From Neobacillus niacini (GTDB taxonomy: Bacteria > Bacillota > Bacilli > Bacillales > Cytobacillaceae), in the NCBI RefSeq assembly GCF_000759675.1, contig NZ_BAWM01000101.1, positions 1 through 64,000 of the forward strand: a stretch of 64,000 bases of DNA, in the 5' to 3' direction. This document shows positions 25,305-34,764 of the stretch, piece by piece (the first letter of the stretch is position 1; the number at the start of each line of letters is the position of its first letter). The translations under genes were made by a program, and so were the position numbers. Below the pieces are notes generated by a model. That model saw nothing but the letters and a program-made list of their open reading frames with translations, searched no databases and was not told the origin of the DNA.

Positions 25305-27095
25305 TTACATTGAATGGCTAATTGATTCTTCACCGATTTCTGCTTCTCTTCCAAACAGTCTTGCATAGACACCATTGTTATTTTCCAGCAAATCCGCGTG
25401 TCCGCCTTGTTCGACAATCGTTCCATTTTCTAGAACAATAATCTTATCTGCTGATAGAACCGTGGAAAGACGGTGAGATATAATGAGAATGGTTTGTTTC
25501 TTACCGGTTTTCAAAACAGACTCATTAATCTTCGTTTCTGTAATTGGATCGAGGGCTGAACTTGCTTCGTCAAGAATTAGGATTGGTGCATCTTTTATAA
25601 TGGCCCTTGCCAGCGATAATCGCTGCTTCTGTCCCCCAGAAAGAAGACTGCCTCGTTCTCCGACCTTTGTATTCAAACCTTCTGGCAAGCTTTCCACCAG
25701 TTCATCCAGACCGCTATCATGCAAGGCTTTAAGTAATTCTTCATCAGTAGCTTCTGGCTTTCCGATTCTTAAATTATCCGCTAATGAACCGTTACGTAAT
25801 TGGACATCTTGGGTTACAATCGCCATTTGTGACCGCAGCCATGTTGTATCCCATTCAGTAATATTTCTGCCATCGACTTCAATCTGACCATTTTTAGTAT
25901 CATATAATCTAAATAACAAATCAACGATGGTAGATTTTCCTGAACCACTTGGTCCAACCAAAGCCACTTTTTCACCTGCCTGGATATCAAATGTAACACC
26001 TGATAATACATTTTCTTCTTTTTCTGGATATACAAACGTCACATCTTTTAGTCTAATACTGCCGCTTGCCCTTTTACCACGAATGCCTTCCTTTATTTCA
26101 GCCTCCGCTGGCTGGTGTGAAAGGAGAATGTCTGAACGATCTAGTGCCGGTCCTGTTCTTCTGACAGAAAGCCAGTTACGCAGTAATCTTTGCATTTCGT
26201 TGGCTGCAATCGTAACTAATCCGCCCGCAGTAAGCATTTGTCCACTAGTTAAATTATCGTTCCAAATTAATAAAGTACTAATTAAGTAGACAACGCCTAA
26301 AGCAAAACCATTATAGCTGGCAATTACCACTACCGATTGCATTCTTGCTTTTAGTTCCTTAATCGAATGCTTAACGAAGGTATTCCTGATGGCAATGACA
26401 CTTTCCACCTCATTTTCGGAAACTCCCATAACCCGTGATAAATGAATTCCCGTGACCGATTCTCTCAGTCTTTCAAGATACCTGGAAGCCTCTTGTCTCG
26501 CGTCAGCTGAGGCAGCTCTAGTCCTGGCCCCCACATAATTGGAGGTCCAATAAAAGATAACACCTAGAATAACACTGGTAATCATTAAATAAGGATGAAT
26601 CCAAAGCAGTACCAGACTATAAATGATAACTCCCTGGACGCTTGCCATGAAGGTTGAACCTTCCCATGCAAGAAAATTGTGGAGCGTATCAGGGTCATCC
26701 GAAACTCTTGCCAGTAGTTCCCCTGATGAATTGTTATGATAAAAGGAATATGGAAGCACCTGCAAATGACTAAAAAGGCGCAGCTTTTGCCAATTGGTTA
26801 CCGTCTTGGCTGTCTGATGGCAAAAATATTCATCAATAACCATCATAACTAAATCAAAGATGGCAGAGAAGATTAATAACCACATTAACCCCCACAGCCA
26901 GGAGTGGTTTTCATTCGGAATGATCGTATCCACAAGCCAGCTAAGTGCTAATGTTGGGATTAATGCTGAAAAAACCTGACTTATTGCGATAACCACTGAG
27001 TCAGCAATTACCCATTTTTTATAAGGCCTTAAAAAAGCGAGAACTCTGCGGCCATCACGATTCTTTTTTTGTTGGGAGACAGTGTTTATACTCAT
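25305..27095 (-). CDS. ABC exporter half-transporter (second subunit)
   Basis: This 596-residue protein has six membrane spans in residues 25-310 and a C-terminal ATPase: Walker A GPSGSGKST, signature LLSGGQKQR, Walker B ILILDEASSALDP, H-loop ISHRLSTV. It starts within the stop of the previous exporter gene (4-base overlap), so the two form a heterodimeric multidrug-type exporter like B. subtilis YfiB/YfiC or BmrC/BmrD. Both catalytic sites look complete, unlike exporters with one degenerate site. The substrate is unknown. Confidence 0.9.
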   Translation of the reverse strand: MSINTVSQQKKNRDGRRVLAFLRPYKKWVIADSVVIAISQVFSALIPTLALSWLVDTIIPNENHSWLWGLMWLLIFSAIFDLVMMVIDEYFCHQTAKTVTNWQKLRLFSHLQVLPYSFYHNNSSGELLARVSDDPDTLHNFLAWEGSTFMASVQGVIIYSLVLLWIHPYLMITSVILGVIFYWTSNYVGARTRAASADARQEASRYLERLRESVTGIHLSRVMGVSENEVESVIAIRNTFVKHSIKELKARMQSVVVIASYNGFALGVVYLISTLLIWNDNLTSGQMLTAGGLVTIAANEMQRLLRNWLSVRRTGPALDRSDILLSHQPAEAEIKEGIRGKRASGSIRLKDVTFVYPEKEENVLSGVTFDIQAGEKVALVGPSGSGKSTIVDLLFRLYDTKNGQIEVDGRNITEWDTTWLRSQMAIVTQDVQLRNGSLADNLRIGKPEATDEELLKALHDSGLDELVESLPEGLNTKVGERGSLLSGGQKQRLSLARAIIKDAPILILDEASSALDPITETKINESVLKTGKKQTILIISHRLSTVLSADKIIVLENGTIVEQGGHADLLENNNGVYARLFGREAEIGEESISHSM

Positions 27096-28831
27096 CCAAT
27101 CATCTCCTTTTCCAACTCGCTATATTGGGCTTTGTATAATTCATAATACTGGCCTCTTAATGCGAGCAGTTCTTCATGTGTTCCTTGTTCTGCTACCATG
27201 CCCTGGTCTAAGAGGAGAATTTTATCGGCGTTCCTAACTGTAACAAGTCTATGGGCAATGGTGATGGTAGTTCTTCCTGGAATTAATTGTTCAAGTGCCT
27301 CTTGAACTTTTTCTTCTGTTTCTCCATCCAAGGAGGAAGTAGCTTCATCAAAAATTAATACAGGTGGTTGCCGCAAAATTGCTCTTGCAAGTGCCACACG
27401 TTGTCTCTGTCCTCCGGAGAGCTTCAAGCCGCGTTCCCCGACCACGGTTTCATACTTCTCTTCTAAGGATTCGATTAAATCCTTCAACCCCGCTGCTTCA
27501 ACAGCTTTATCCAATTCTTCTTGGGTCGCTTCCTTCTTTCCATATAAAAGATTATTGCGCAGTGTACTGTTTAAGAGAAACGTTTCTTGAGATACAACTC
27601 CTACCTGCTGCCTAAAACTATTTCGATTGTAGGAGAAAAGGTTCTTTCCATCTATAAGGACCGCCCCATCCTCAGGTTCATATAATCCTAGTAGAATTTG
27701 TATTAGTGTACTTTTCCCTCCGCCGCTTGTACCAACAATACCAATGTGATTCCCTTGTTCTATTGAGAGCGAAACGCCTTTTAGGATTTTTTTATCGCTA
27801 TTAGGATAAGTGAACCAGATATTATCTAAGTCAATCTTTCCTTCTACCACTCCAAAGGATGGCAGATTTTCTTCATGTTCTTCCGGTAAATCAAAATATT
27901 CATAAATTCTCTGTAAAGCCGGAATCGCTTGTTGGATGGTTAGGGCATTTTCAGCCAGCGATCGGACCGGCAAAAACATAATAGGAATGAAACTAAGGCA
28001 TGCAATCAAGGTTCCAATGGTCAGAGTACCTTCCCAGATGGAAAAGCCCCCAATTAACATGACAACGCCGGGAGTAGCTATATTAAATAAATTCCCCAGC
28101 CGCCAATTAACCTTCCCAATTAAAGCTGCACGAATTGAGTAGTTCTTCCATTCAGTTTGTTTTTTCTGCTGAGTTTCAATTTCCCTGTTTTGAGTTTGAA
28201 ACGTCCTCACAAGCCTAGTGCTTTCAATACTTTCCTGTAAATGCTGATACATATCTGCACTCATATCCCTTTGGACGGCACTCATTTTCCGCATAGTTTT
28301 GCCTAGCTTAAATGAAGGATATATATAAATAGCAAATACGGCAAACATTACTATAGCTGCCGGCCAGTATAAAGCAAATACTGCGGTGAATGCGGCAACC
28401 GCACCGATCACTTGTTGTAAAATACGCGGGACAACCGTGTTATTCAAGTTTTGAACGGACTCCACATCATGGGTTAACCGGTATAACATGTCACCTCTTG
28501 GTGTTGTAGTAAAAAATGACATCGGTGTCCGATGCAGCTTTTTAAAGGCACGAATCTGCATGTCCGTTATAACATCCAGTCCGATTTTAACCTGCACATA
28601 TTCCTGCAAGGTTTCAAACAGTGACTTGCCTAAGAATGCGACAAGAACACCACCGACAATCCATAGCAAAAAGGTTGTCTCTCTTGCTCCAATTACTTCG
28701 TCCACTAATTTTCCAGCCAGTATTGGAGGCAAAATCGTAAATGCTCCGCCTATTAATGAAAAAGTAAGAGCGAGCAGTAGTTTTTTCCAGTATGGTTTAA
28801 AATGATCCACTGTAGTTTTTAATAAATTCAT
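27092..28831 (-). CDS. ABC exporter half-transporter (first subunit)
   Basis: This 579-residue protein has six membrane spans and an ATPase with Walker A GTSGGGKST, signature KLSGGQRQR, Walker B VLIFDEATSSLDGETE and H-loop IAHRLVTV. It is the first gene of the exporter pair. ATG at 28831 is preceded by GCGAGGGGGATTATT. No regulator gene is adjacent. A leader peptide of the bmrCD kind was looked for in the short upstream region and not found. Confidence 0.9.
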   Translation of the reverse strand: MNLLKTTVDHFKPYWKKLLLALTFSLIGGAFTILPPILAGKLVDEVIGARETTFLLWIVGGVLVAFLGKSLFETLQEYVQVKIGLDVITDMQIRAFKKLHRTPMSFFTTTPRGDMLYRLTHDVESVQNLNNTVVPRILQQVIGAVAAFTAVFALYWPAAIVMFAVFAIYIYPSFKLGKTMRKMSAVQRDMSADMYQHLQESIESTRLVRTFQTQNREIETQQKKQTEWKNYSIRAALIGKVNWRLGNLFNIATPGVVMLIGGFSIWEGTLTIGTLIACLSFIPIMFLPVRSLAENALTIQQAIPALQRIYEYFDLPEEHEENLPSFGVVEGKIDLDNIWFTYPNSDKKILKGVSLSIEQGNHIGIVGTSGGGKSTLIQILLGLYEPEDGAVLIDGKNLFSYNRNSFRQQVGVVSQETFLLNSTLRNNLLYGKKEATQEELDKAVEAAGLKDLIESLEEKYETVVGERGLKLSGGQRQRVALARAILRQPPVLIFDEATSSLDGETEEKVQEALEQLIPGRTTITIAHRLVTVRNADKILLLDQGMVAEQGTHEELLALRGQYYELYKAQYSELEKEMIG

Positions 28832-28925
28832 AATAATCCCCCTCGCGAAATATTATTTTATTACAAATTCTAGAAATATTCATTACTATTTGAAATTTAA
28901 ATTTTATATACTCAAGTAGTAACAC

Positions 28926-28957
28926 AAAAAAGGTAACAGCCCTTGGATTGTTACCTT
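28926..28957 (-). terminator. Terminator of the isoprenoid synthase gene
   Basis: AGGTAACA and TGTTACCT pair around GCCCTTGGAT. On the minus strand TTTTTTGTG follows. It lies 18 bases past the stop and separates this gene from the exporter operon. Confidence 0.85.
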
Positions 28958-28974
28958 CCTTTTGAATAAACTTC

Positions 28975-31347
28975 TTAATGATTCCGGTGTACAATATAAT
29001 TCAATAAATGCTTTAGAAAAGCGGTATTTCGTGGAACCTCTTTTAGTGTTTCCATCGCAAGACAATAATGTTCCCACATTGCTTTCTTAGCACCGTCAGA
29101 ACCTAAGATTGATACAAAGGTTGAATTGTTATTTTCTGCATCTTTTCCGATAGATTTTCCAAGAGTATTCAAATCCCCTTCAACATCCAGGAGGTCGTCT
29201 TTAATTTGAAATGCTATTCCGGCATGATAAGCATATTTTTTCAAAGCTTGCCTTTCCAATTCTGTTGCATTTGCAAGAATAGCAGGCATAATGAGAGCAG
29301 CTTCGAAGGCAATTCCGGTTTTATAAAAGCACAACATATTCAATTGTTCCAATGATAATGGTTTACCTCTGGAACCTAAGTCCATCGCCTGTCCTTTACA
29401 CATTTCTGCTGTCATTTGAGCAGAGTATTGAATCAAGCTAAGTACCGAATTCGAATCAAATTGGTCAAGTGATGCTTGTTCTTCAATGGCCTTCTGTGTA
29501 AGAAAGAGTCCCGTTAATTCGGCTATCGCATTGTTGTAAACCATGTGAAGAGTGGACCGTCCTCTGCGGATGGACGCATTATCTTGGGATGGCAGATCAT
29601 CGAAAATTAGTGAAGCAGTATGCATAAATTCTAATGATCTTAGCAGCGGGACAATAGCCGACTGACTTAATTTATATTCGTTTATACCCATAATCCACGT
29701 AATGATCGGCCTCAGCCGTTTTCCATCTCCTTCAAGACTATAGTTTGCAGCCTCAGTAATCGGCTCTTTCAACAAAGATGCCGTTTCATCATTAGGGATA
29801 GGTAAGAGTTCGTTTATCTGTTCCCGTACACTTTCAATACTTTCTTGAAATTCTTCCTGTTCTCTGCGATCATTTTTTAGATTGGTAATCATATGGTCCC
29901 GAAGCAGTTTATCAAAGAAATCTACATCATCTGCTTTACTTACCATTTTTTGAATAACAGTATTAAATTTGGGATTTCCAGAAGCAAATAACTCCATTAC
30001 TTCGTTGTACTTTTTTGTACCCATTCGTTCTTTAAATCTTTTTAGGCCGTTTATCGCACGATCCAAAATCACCTCACAGGCCTTGGAATTTGAGTGATAC
30101 ACGTTATGGATCAAATTGGAGATCACTGTCCAATATAATTCAAAAGGATTAATAAGATCTGTGCGCTTATCATGATATTTCAAATAATAGGTATAAGGTG
30201 TTACGGCACCGTTTTTCATGTCATCATACATATCTGCAAAATCATCCGCCAGCTGGTTGTAGATACCATAAAAAAATGTTCTGTTGTCAAAGCCCTCATC
30301 ATCAGTTGCATTGATAACAGATCGAACAATCAATCGTGAAGAAGAGGATTTTAATATAATTGGGATATAAAGGTCTTCATTAGTATAATTTTCATTGGAT
30401 AGATCCTTTACACGATCCACTTCTTGCGAATGAAAGAATACATAAGATTGCTCAAAAAAGGACTTCAATGTCTCTGGACTCTGTTTTGCCTTAATAAACT
30501 CAAAAGCTTCACGGAGTTCCGAATGGACATAGGTAATCAGATTCTTGTTCTTTTCTGCCCACTCACCTACTTCCGGTACATCCCCAGTGATGAGCGTGGT
30601 ACGGATTAATTCGGAATATTGTTTTTTCTCATTATCTGATAAGACGTTGGCATCGAGAAGATCGTCAATAAACGGATAGGTCAAGCCATAGGAATAGCCA
30701 AGCTTAATAGCTCTATCAAGTTTTTGAGAACGTTCTTCAGGAGATATTTCAATGCCCATCTCTTCAATCTCGTGCATCAATACGCCAGCAATGATTTTAA
30801 TCAATTTTCGCTGTGCATGGTCAGGATCCATCCCTTGGGGAATATGGGAGGATACAATCTTAAGTTTGTTTAGCAGCCAGATTATAGTTGATTCAATTCC
30901 TTCTTTCTGAGCCCACCTATACATTCCGACCATACTAAATGTATCCGTTTCTGCTGCTTTTGAAGTAAGCAGATGATTTTTCAAATTGCTGACTACTTGC
31001 TGAATCCTGGTCTGGGTCTCATTTGAATCCAATGCCTTTCCCAAATCACGCATGAAAATATAAGAAATGCTTCTATCCAGGTAATTATCTAGTTTGCCAG
31101 TGTAATCCAGATATTTAATATAATTGTAATAATCACCGGGATCTGATTTTCTCTTACCACGAGAAAAAAAAGAGAATAATGAATGATGGTGAATATGGTT
31201 TTGCTTCCAGGATTGTATATCTCTTGTCAGAGTAGGAACATAATTTTTTTGCCTAACCTGCAGATAAAGCGATTGAAAATAATCGCTTGCCTTCTGCTCA
31301 GCCTTTAAATAGCAGGTATCTTCGTTTATTAATAACTCCTTATTCAT
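28975..31347 (-). CDS. Two-domain isoprenoid synthase (prenyl transferase fused to a second synthase-like domain)
   Basis: This 790-residue protein is more than twice the usual prenyl synthase length. Residues 500-790 are a complete trans-prenyl diphosphate synthase: GDGKRLRP (540-547), first Asp-rich motif DDLPSQD (583-589) followed by RRGRSTLH, and second motif IKDDLLDVEGD (715-725). Residues 1-480 are also all-helical and carry their own Asp motifs, IDDLLDA (227-233) and NQLADDFADMYDD (364-376). The second has the spacing of the squalene/phytoene synthase motif (QL...D...D...G...P). It is plausibly a bifunctional enzyme that makes a prenyl diphosphate and uses it. It is monocistronic. The product cannot be read from the sequence. 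Confidence 0.8.
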   Translation of the reverse strand: MNKELLINEDTCYLKAEQKASDYFQSLYLQVRQKNYVPTLTRDIQSWKQNHIHHHSLFSFFSRGKRKSDPGDYYNYIKYLDYTGKLDNYLDRSISYIFMRDLGKALDSNETQTRIQQVVSNLKNHLLTSKAAETDTFSMVGMYRWAQKEGIESTIIWLLNKLKIVSSHIPQGMDPDHAQRKLIKIIAGVLMHEIEEMGIEISPEERSQKLDRAIKLGYSYGLTYPFIDDLLDANVLSDNEKKQYSELIRTTLITGDVPEVGEWAEKNKNLITYVHSELREAFEFIKAKQSPETLKSFFEQSYVFFHSQEVDRVKDLSNENYTNEDLYIPIILKSSSSRLIVRSVINATDDEGFDNRTFFYGIYNQLADDFADMYDDMKNGAVTPYTYYLKYHDKRTDLINPFELYWTVISNLIHNVYHSNSKACEVILDRAINGLKRFKERMGTKKYNEVMELFASGNPKFNTVIQKMVSKADDVDFFDKLLRDHMITNLKNDRREQEEFQESIESVREQINELLPIPNDETASLLKEPITEAANYSLEGDGKRLRPIITWIMGINEYKLSQSAIVPLLRSLEFMHTASLIFDDLPSQDNASIRRGRSTLHMVYNNAIAELTGLFLTQKAIEEQASLDQFDSNSVLSLIQYSAQMTAEMCKGQAMDLGSRGKPLSLEQLNMLCFYKTGIAFEAALIMPAILANATELERQALKKYAYHAGIAFQIKDDLLDVEGDLNTLGKSIGKDAENNNSTFVSILGSDGAKKAMWEHYCLAMETLKEVPRNTAFLKHLLNYIVHRNH

Positions 31348-31445
31348 TCAAACATTACCTCAACTTCATGTTCACTTTAGTATGTATGTATATTAATAAT
31401 ACACGTAACCAGTAGCTTTATAACTACCAAACTCGAAATAAAATG

Positions 31446-31477
31446 AAAAATTCCCTCAGAACTTTCATCTGAGGGAA
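31446..31477 (-). terminator. Terminator of the yknXYZ-like operon
   Basis: TTCCCTCAGA and TCTGAGGGAA pair around ACTTTCA. On the minus strand TTTTTC follows. It lies about 30 bases past the permease stop. Confidence 0.9.
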
Positions 31478-31504
31478 AATTTAATTCTTTCATAAACTAT
31501 TATG

Positions 31505-32710
31505 TTACTCATATCTTAATGCATCAATTGGACTAAGTTTAGATGCCTTGTTTGCTGGAAGTAACCCAAATATAATGCCAATAAAGGCTGAAAAACTCAC
31601 ACCAATGAGAACGATTAACGGACTAATGGTGGCTGTAATCGGAGAAAATTTTGAAACGATGATACTTCCAATCACCGCTAAGCCAATTCCAATCATTCCT
31701 CCTAATGAGGTTAACGTGATGGACTCAATAAGAAACTGTAGCAGGATCTTTCTTCTAGTCGCACCAATCGCTTTCCGAAGTCCGATTTCTCTTGTCCTTT
31801 CAGTTACCGAAACAAGCATTATATTCATGACGCCAATCCCACCTACTAAGAGAGAAATACCTGCGATACTTCCAATTAGTAATGTTAGTAAAGATATCAT
31901 TGTGTTTAATTCTCTTTCATAATCTTCGAAGTCATTTGTAGAATACTTGCCGTTTTCAAGACCCTTTTCTGCTGTTAATGTCTCGGCAGCCAGCCTGCCT
32001 GTTTCAGAAATGCTTTCAGGATCACTTGCAATCACCGATAATTGTTCAATTTCACGGTTGCCGAACATCATCGAAATGACTGAACGCGGCATGATCATTT
32101 CTCCACTTTCCATATTTCGAAATTGCTCGGGCAGTGGTGATTCATACACGCCCACAATCTTATAGGGATTATCATTTAGGTCAATAATCTCACCAATTGG
32201 ATTTTCGGTTTCCTTGAAAAACTTTTCCCTGGCAATCGTATCTATCAGTAATACACGATTCAAACCATCATTATCCGCAGCATACAAAGCTCGTCCCTCT
32301 ACGACCTTAATATCCCGAGCAGAGAAAAATTCTGGACCCACTCCGGTTATTTGCATTTCCCCTTGCTCTTCATCATGCACCATCATTCCCCAGCCCTGAT
32401 TGGTTGCAAGAACAGCCTTAACACCAGGAACCTCCGAGAGTGTTTGGATATCTTCAGAGGTTAATTCAGGTTCCTCCCAGAACATCCCTTCCTCACCTTC
32501 GGGTGGTATGTATTCATAATAAATTTGAATAGCATTCTTATCAGTAGCGAACAATTCATCCGTCATTTGTTTCTTAGTCCCTTGTCCAATTGCTACAATA
32601 ATGATTACAGCTGCCACACCAATAATGATCCCAAGCATGGTTAAAATCGACCTTATCTTATGATTCCAGATAGACGAAAGGGCAATTTTGAAACTCTCCC
32701 ATATATTCAT
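31505..32710 (-). CDS. yknZ: MacB-like ABC permease (YknZ type)
   Basis: This 401-residue protein has one N-terminal membrane helix (18-40), a large extracytoplasmic domain of the MacB_PCD type (50-240), and three C-terminal spans in the FtsX-like domain (GGIGVMNIMLVSVTERTREI, LRKAIGATRRKILLQFLIES). B. subtilis YknZ is 397 residues. With the ATPase and adaptor it forms a mechanotransmission-type complex protecting against peptide toxins. It overlaps the ATPase gene by 4 bases. The symbol is by homology and gene order. Confidence 0.88.
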   Translation of the reverse strand: MNIWESFKIALSSIWNHKIRSILTMLGIIIGVAAVIIIVAIGQGTKKQMTDELFATDKNAIQIYYEYIPPEGEEGMFWEEPELTSEDIQTLSEVPGVKAVLATNQGWGMMVHDEEQGEMQITGVGPEFFSARDIKVVEGRALYAADNDGLNRVLLIDTIAREKFFKETENPIGEIIDLNDNPYKIVGVYESPLPEQFRNMESGEMIMPRSVISMMFGNREIEQLSVIASDPESISETGRLAAETLTAEKGLENGKYSTNDFEDYERELNTMISLLTLLIGSIAGISLLVGGIGVMNIMLVSVTERTREIGLRKAIGATRRKILLQFLIESITLTSLGGMIGIGLAVIGSIIVSKFSPITATISPLIVLIGVSFSAFIGIIFGLLPANKASKLSPIDALRYE

Positions 32711-33387
32711 GAAGTTACCCTCCGGTCTTCGGTTATCAGGCCATCTTTTATCGTAATAATCCGCTTAGCGTATGCTGCTATTTCTTCTTCATGCGTGACT
32801 ATGATAACCGTTTTTCCTTCTTCATTGAGCTGTGTAAATAGTTTCATTATTTGTTCACTCGTCTTCGAATCAAGGGCACCCGTCGGTTCATCTGCTAAGA
32901 GTATAGTAGGATTATTGACAAGTGCTCTAGCGATAGCAACACGCTGCTTCTGACCTCCAGACAATTGATTGGGTAAATGCTTCATTCGGTCTCCTAAACC
33001 TACTTTTTCTAGGAGGTCCTTTGCTCTCGCTGTTCTTTCACGCTTGGAAACCCCAGAATATACAAGCGGTGAGGCCACATTTTTAATGGCATTGTCTCTT
33101 GGAAACATAAAGAATTGTTGAAAAACAAAACCCACGTGTTCATTTCTTAGCCTAGCTAGGATACTCTCTTTTGCCGAAGCGATTTGTTCCCCATTTAATT
33201 CATATGTACCCGAAGACGGATAATCTAAAAAACCAATTATATTCATCAAAGTAGATTTACCAGATCCAGATGGCCCCATTATAGCAACAAATTCCCCGTC
33301 TTCAATCGTTAAATCAATGCCATGAAGCACAGGAACCTCTAACGAACCCTTGCCGTATACTTTTGTAATATCACTCAACTTCATCAT
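32707..33387 (-). CDS. yknY: MacB-like ABC ATPase (YknY type)
   Basis: This 226-residue ATPase of the LolD/MacB group has Walker A GPSGSGKSTLMN, signature LSGGQKQR and Walker B ILLADEPTGALDSKT. It is the middle gene of the adaptor-ATPase-permease set, overlapping the adaptor gene by 17 bases and the permease gene by 4. In B. subtilis YknWXYZ protects against the SdpC killing factor. A yknW homologue is not adjacent here. Confidence 0.9.
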   Translation of the reverse strand: MMKLSDITKVYGKGSLEVPVLHGIDLTIEDGEFVAIMGPSGSGKSTLMNIIGFLDYPSSGTYELNGEQIASAKESILARLRNEHVGFVFQQFFMFPRDNAIKNVASPLVYSGVSKRERTARAKDLLEKVGLGDRMKHLPNQLSGGQKQRVAIARALVNNPTILLADEPTGALDSKTSEQIMKLFTQLNEEGKTVIIVTHEEEIAAYAKRIITIKDGLITEDRRVTS

Positions 33388-34597
33388 AGGAGGTCACTTC
33401 CATTCCATCATGCATCTCTTCAGTTGGTGTAATAACCACAAGTTCTCCCGGCGTAACTCCTGATGTAACTTCAATGAAAGCATCGTTCATAACTCCCGTT
33501 TGAACTTCACGTCTTTCTAGCAGCCCATCTTTTAAAATATAAACAATTTTAATTCCAGCTTCATCGATTAGAGCAGGATGTGGGATCGCAATCTTTTTGG
33601 TGGAATCACCAGCTTTTATTTCTAAAGAAACATGGAAGCCTTGACGTAACTCTGAGGTATCATCTGTAATCACAACCTTAAAAGGGTACATGGTCACGTT
33701 ACCAGCTCCGGCACCGCCTTCAAATCCTTCCCCACCGCCGCCTTCAGCATTTGGGAATTGTGAAACAGATTCAACCGCACCCTTCCATTCACGATCTTTA
33801 AAAACTTTTGGGCGGATAATAACCGGTTGTCCTTCCTTTATCTTGACTGTGTCGAATTCACTCATCGTACCAATAACTTTATAGGGTTGACTTGAAATAA
33901 TGTGGATAACAGGTTCTGCTGCACCTGCTTCTGTTTTTGCTACATTTTGATTAACCTTAACAATAATCCCATCCATTTTGCTTACAATCGTCATTTCATT
34001 TTTCTGTGCATTTAATTCTTTTATTCGGTCTTCGGCAGTTGTAATTTCCGACTTTGTATTTTCATATTGCATCTCTTGTTGGATCTTGTCGTTCGAAAGC
34101 TGGTTCACGTCTTCTTGTGTAACAAGCCCTTCAGCGGCACCTTCTGTTTCTGGAGTTTGTGTTTCTATCTTCTTTTTAGCTTCTGCCAATCGCTTGTTTA
34201 GATCTGCAATTTGATTTTGTTCTGTTTTTCCTCTACTCTGCAGCAATTCTTTTTCACGGACGGCTCTTTTAAGTTCACTATCTATTTTTGAAGAGTCATA
34301 GACTACTAGCGGGTCACCAGCTTTAACAGCTTGGTTCTCTGCCACTTTAAATTCACTAATCTCCCCTTTTTCCGGCTCTAAAAAGACTTTTTGCTCACTT
34401 TCCGGGACAATCTTACCCGTAACAAGAATGGATTCTACCAATTCTTGTTCACTTACTTTTTGAACGCTTATACTCATTACACCGTTATCATTACTAACTG
34501 ATTGTGTACCTGTTTTTGCATATAAATATGTACCCGTACTCGCAATGACAAGTATTCCTATAATAGTCGCTACCCAAATCCATACCTTTTTCTTCAC
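33371..34597 (-). CDS. yknX: Membrane-fusion adaptor protein (YknX type)
   Basis: This 408-residue HlyD/RND-type adaptor has an N-terminal membrane helix (5-25), a barrel-sandwich half motif (KVAENQAVKAGDPLVVYDSS), a long coiled coil (about 105-200), and a beta-barrel region. A Gly-rich loop (NAEGGGGEGFEGGAGAGN) at about 275-295 is an oddity. B. subtilis YknX has 377 residues. It heads the operon and would link the permease to the outer side of the membrane. Confidence 0.87.
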   Translation of the reverse strand: MKKKVWIWVATIIGILVIASTGTYLYAKTGTQSVSNDNGVMSISVQKVSEQELVESILVTGKIVPESEQKVFLEPEKGEISEFKVAENQAVKAGDPLVVYDSSKIDSELKRAVREKELLQSRGKTEQNQIADLNKRLAEAKKKIETQTPETEGAAEGLVTQEDVNQLSNDKIQQEMQYENTKSEITTAEDRIKELNAQKNEMTIVSKMDGIIVKVNQNVAKTEAGAAEPVIHIISSQPYKVIGTMSEFDTVKIKEGQPVIIRPKVFKDREWKGAVESVSQFPNAEGGGGEGFEGGAGAGNVTMYPFKVVITDDTSELRQGFHVSLEIKAGDSTKKIAIPHPALIDEAGIKIVYILKDGLLERREVQTGVMNDAFIEVTSGVTPGELVVITPTEEMHDGMEVTSYDEVE

Positions 34598-34718
34598 TTA
34601 TATACCCCCGTCAATTCTATTATTCATCTACTATCAACTATAAACGTACTGGAAATATTTTCAATAGTTTTTAATGGTGAATTTTTCTATTTTTAATCGA
34701 TAGATTCCATACAAAGAC

Positions 34719-34745
34719 AAAAAGCCTTTCAGCTGAAAGGCTTTT
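34719..34745 (-). terminator. Terminator of the SelO gene
   Basis: AAAAGCCTTTCAGCTGAAAGGCTTTT is a 26-base perfect palindrome with flanking A/T runs. It lies 20 bases past the selO stop and is probably active in both directions. Confidence 0.9.
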
Positions 34746-34764
34746 ACTTTGTAATTTAGCATTC

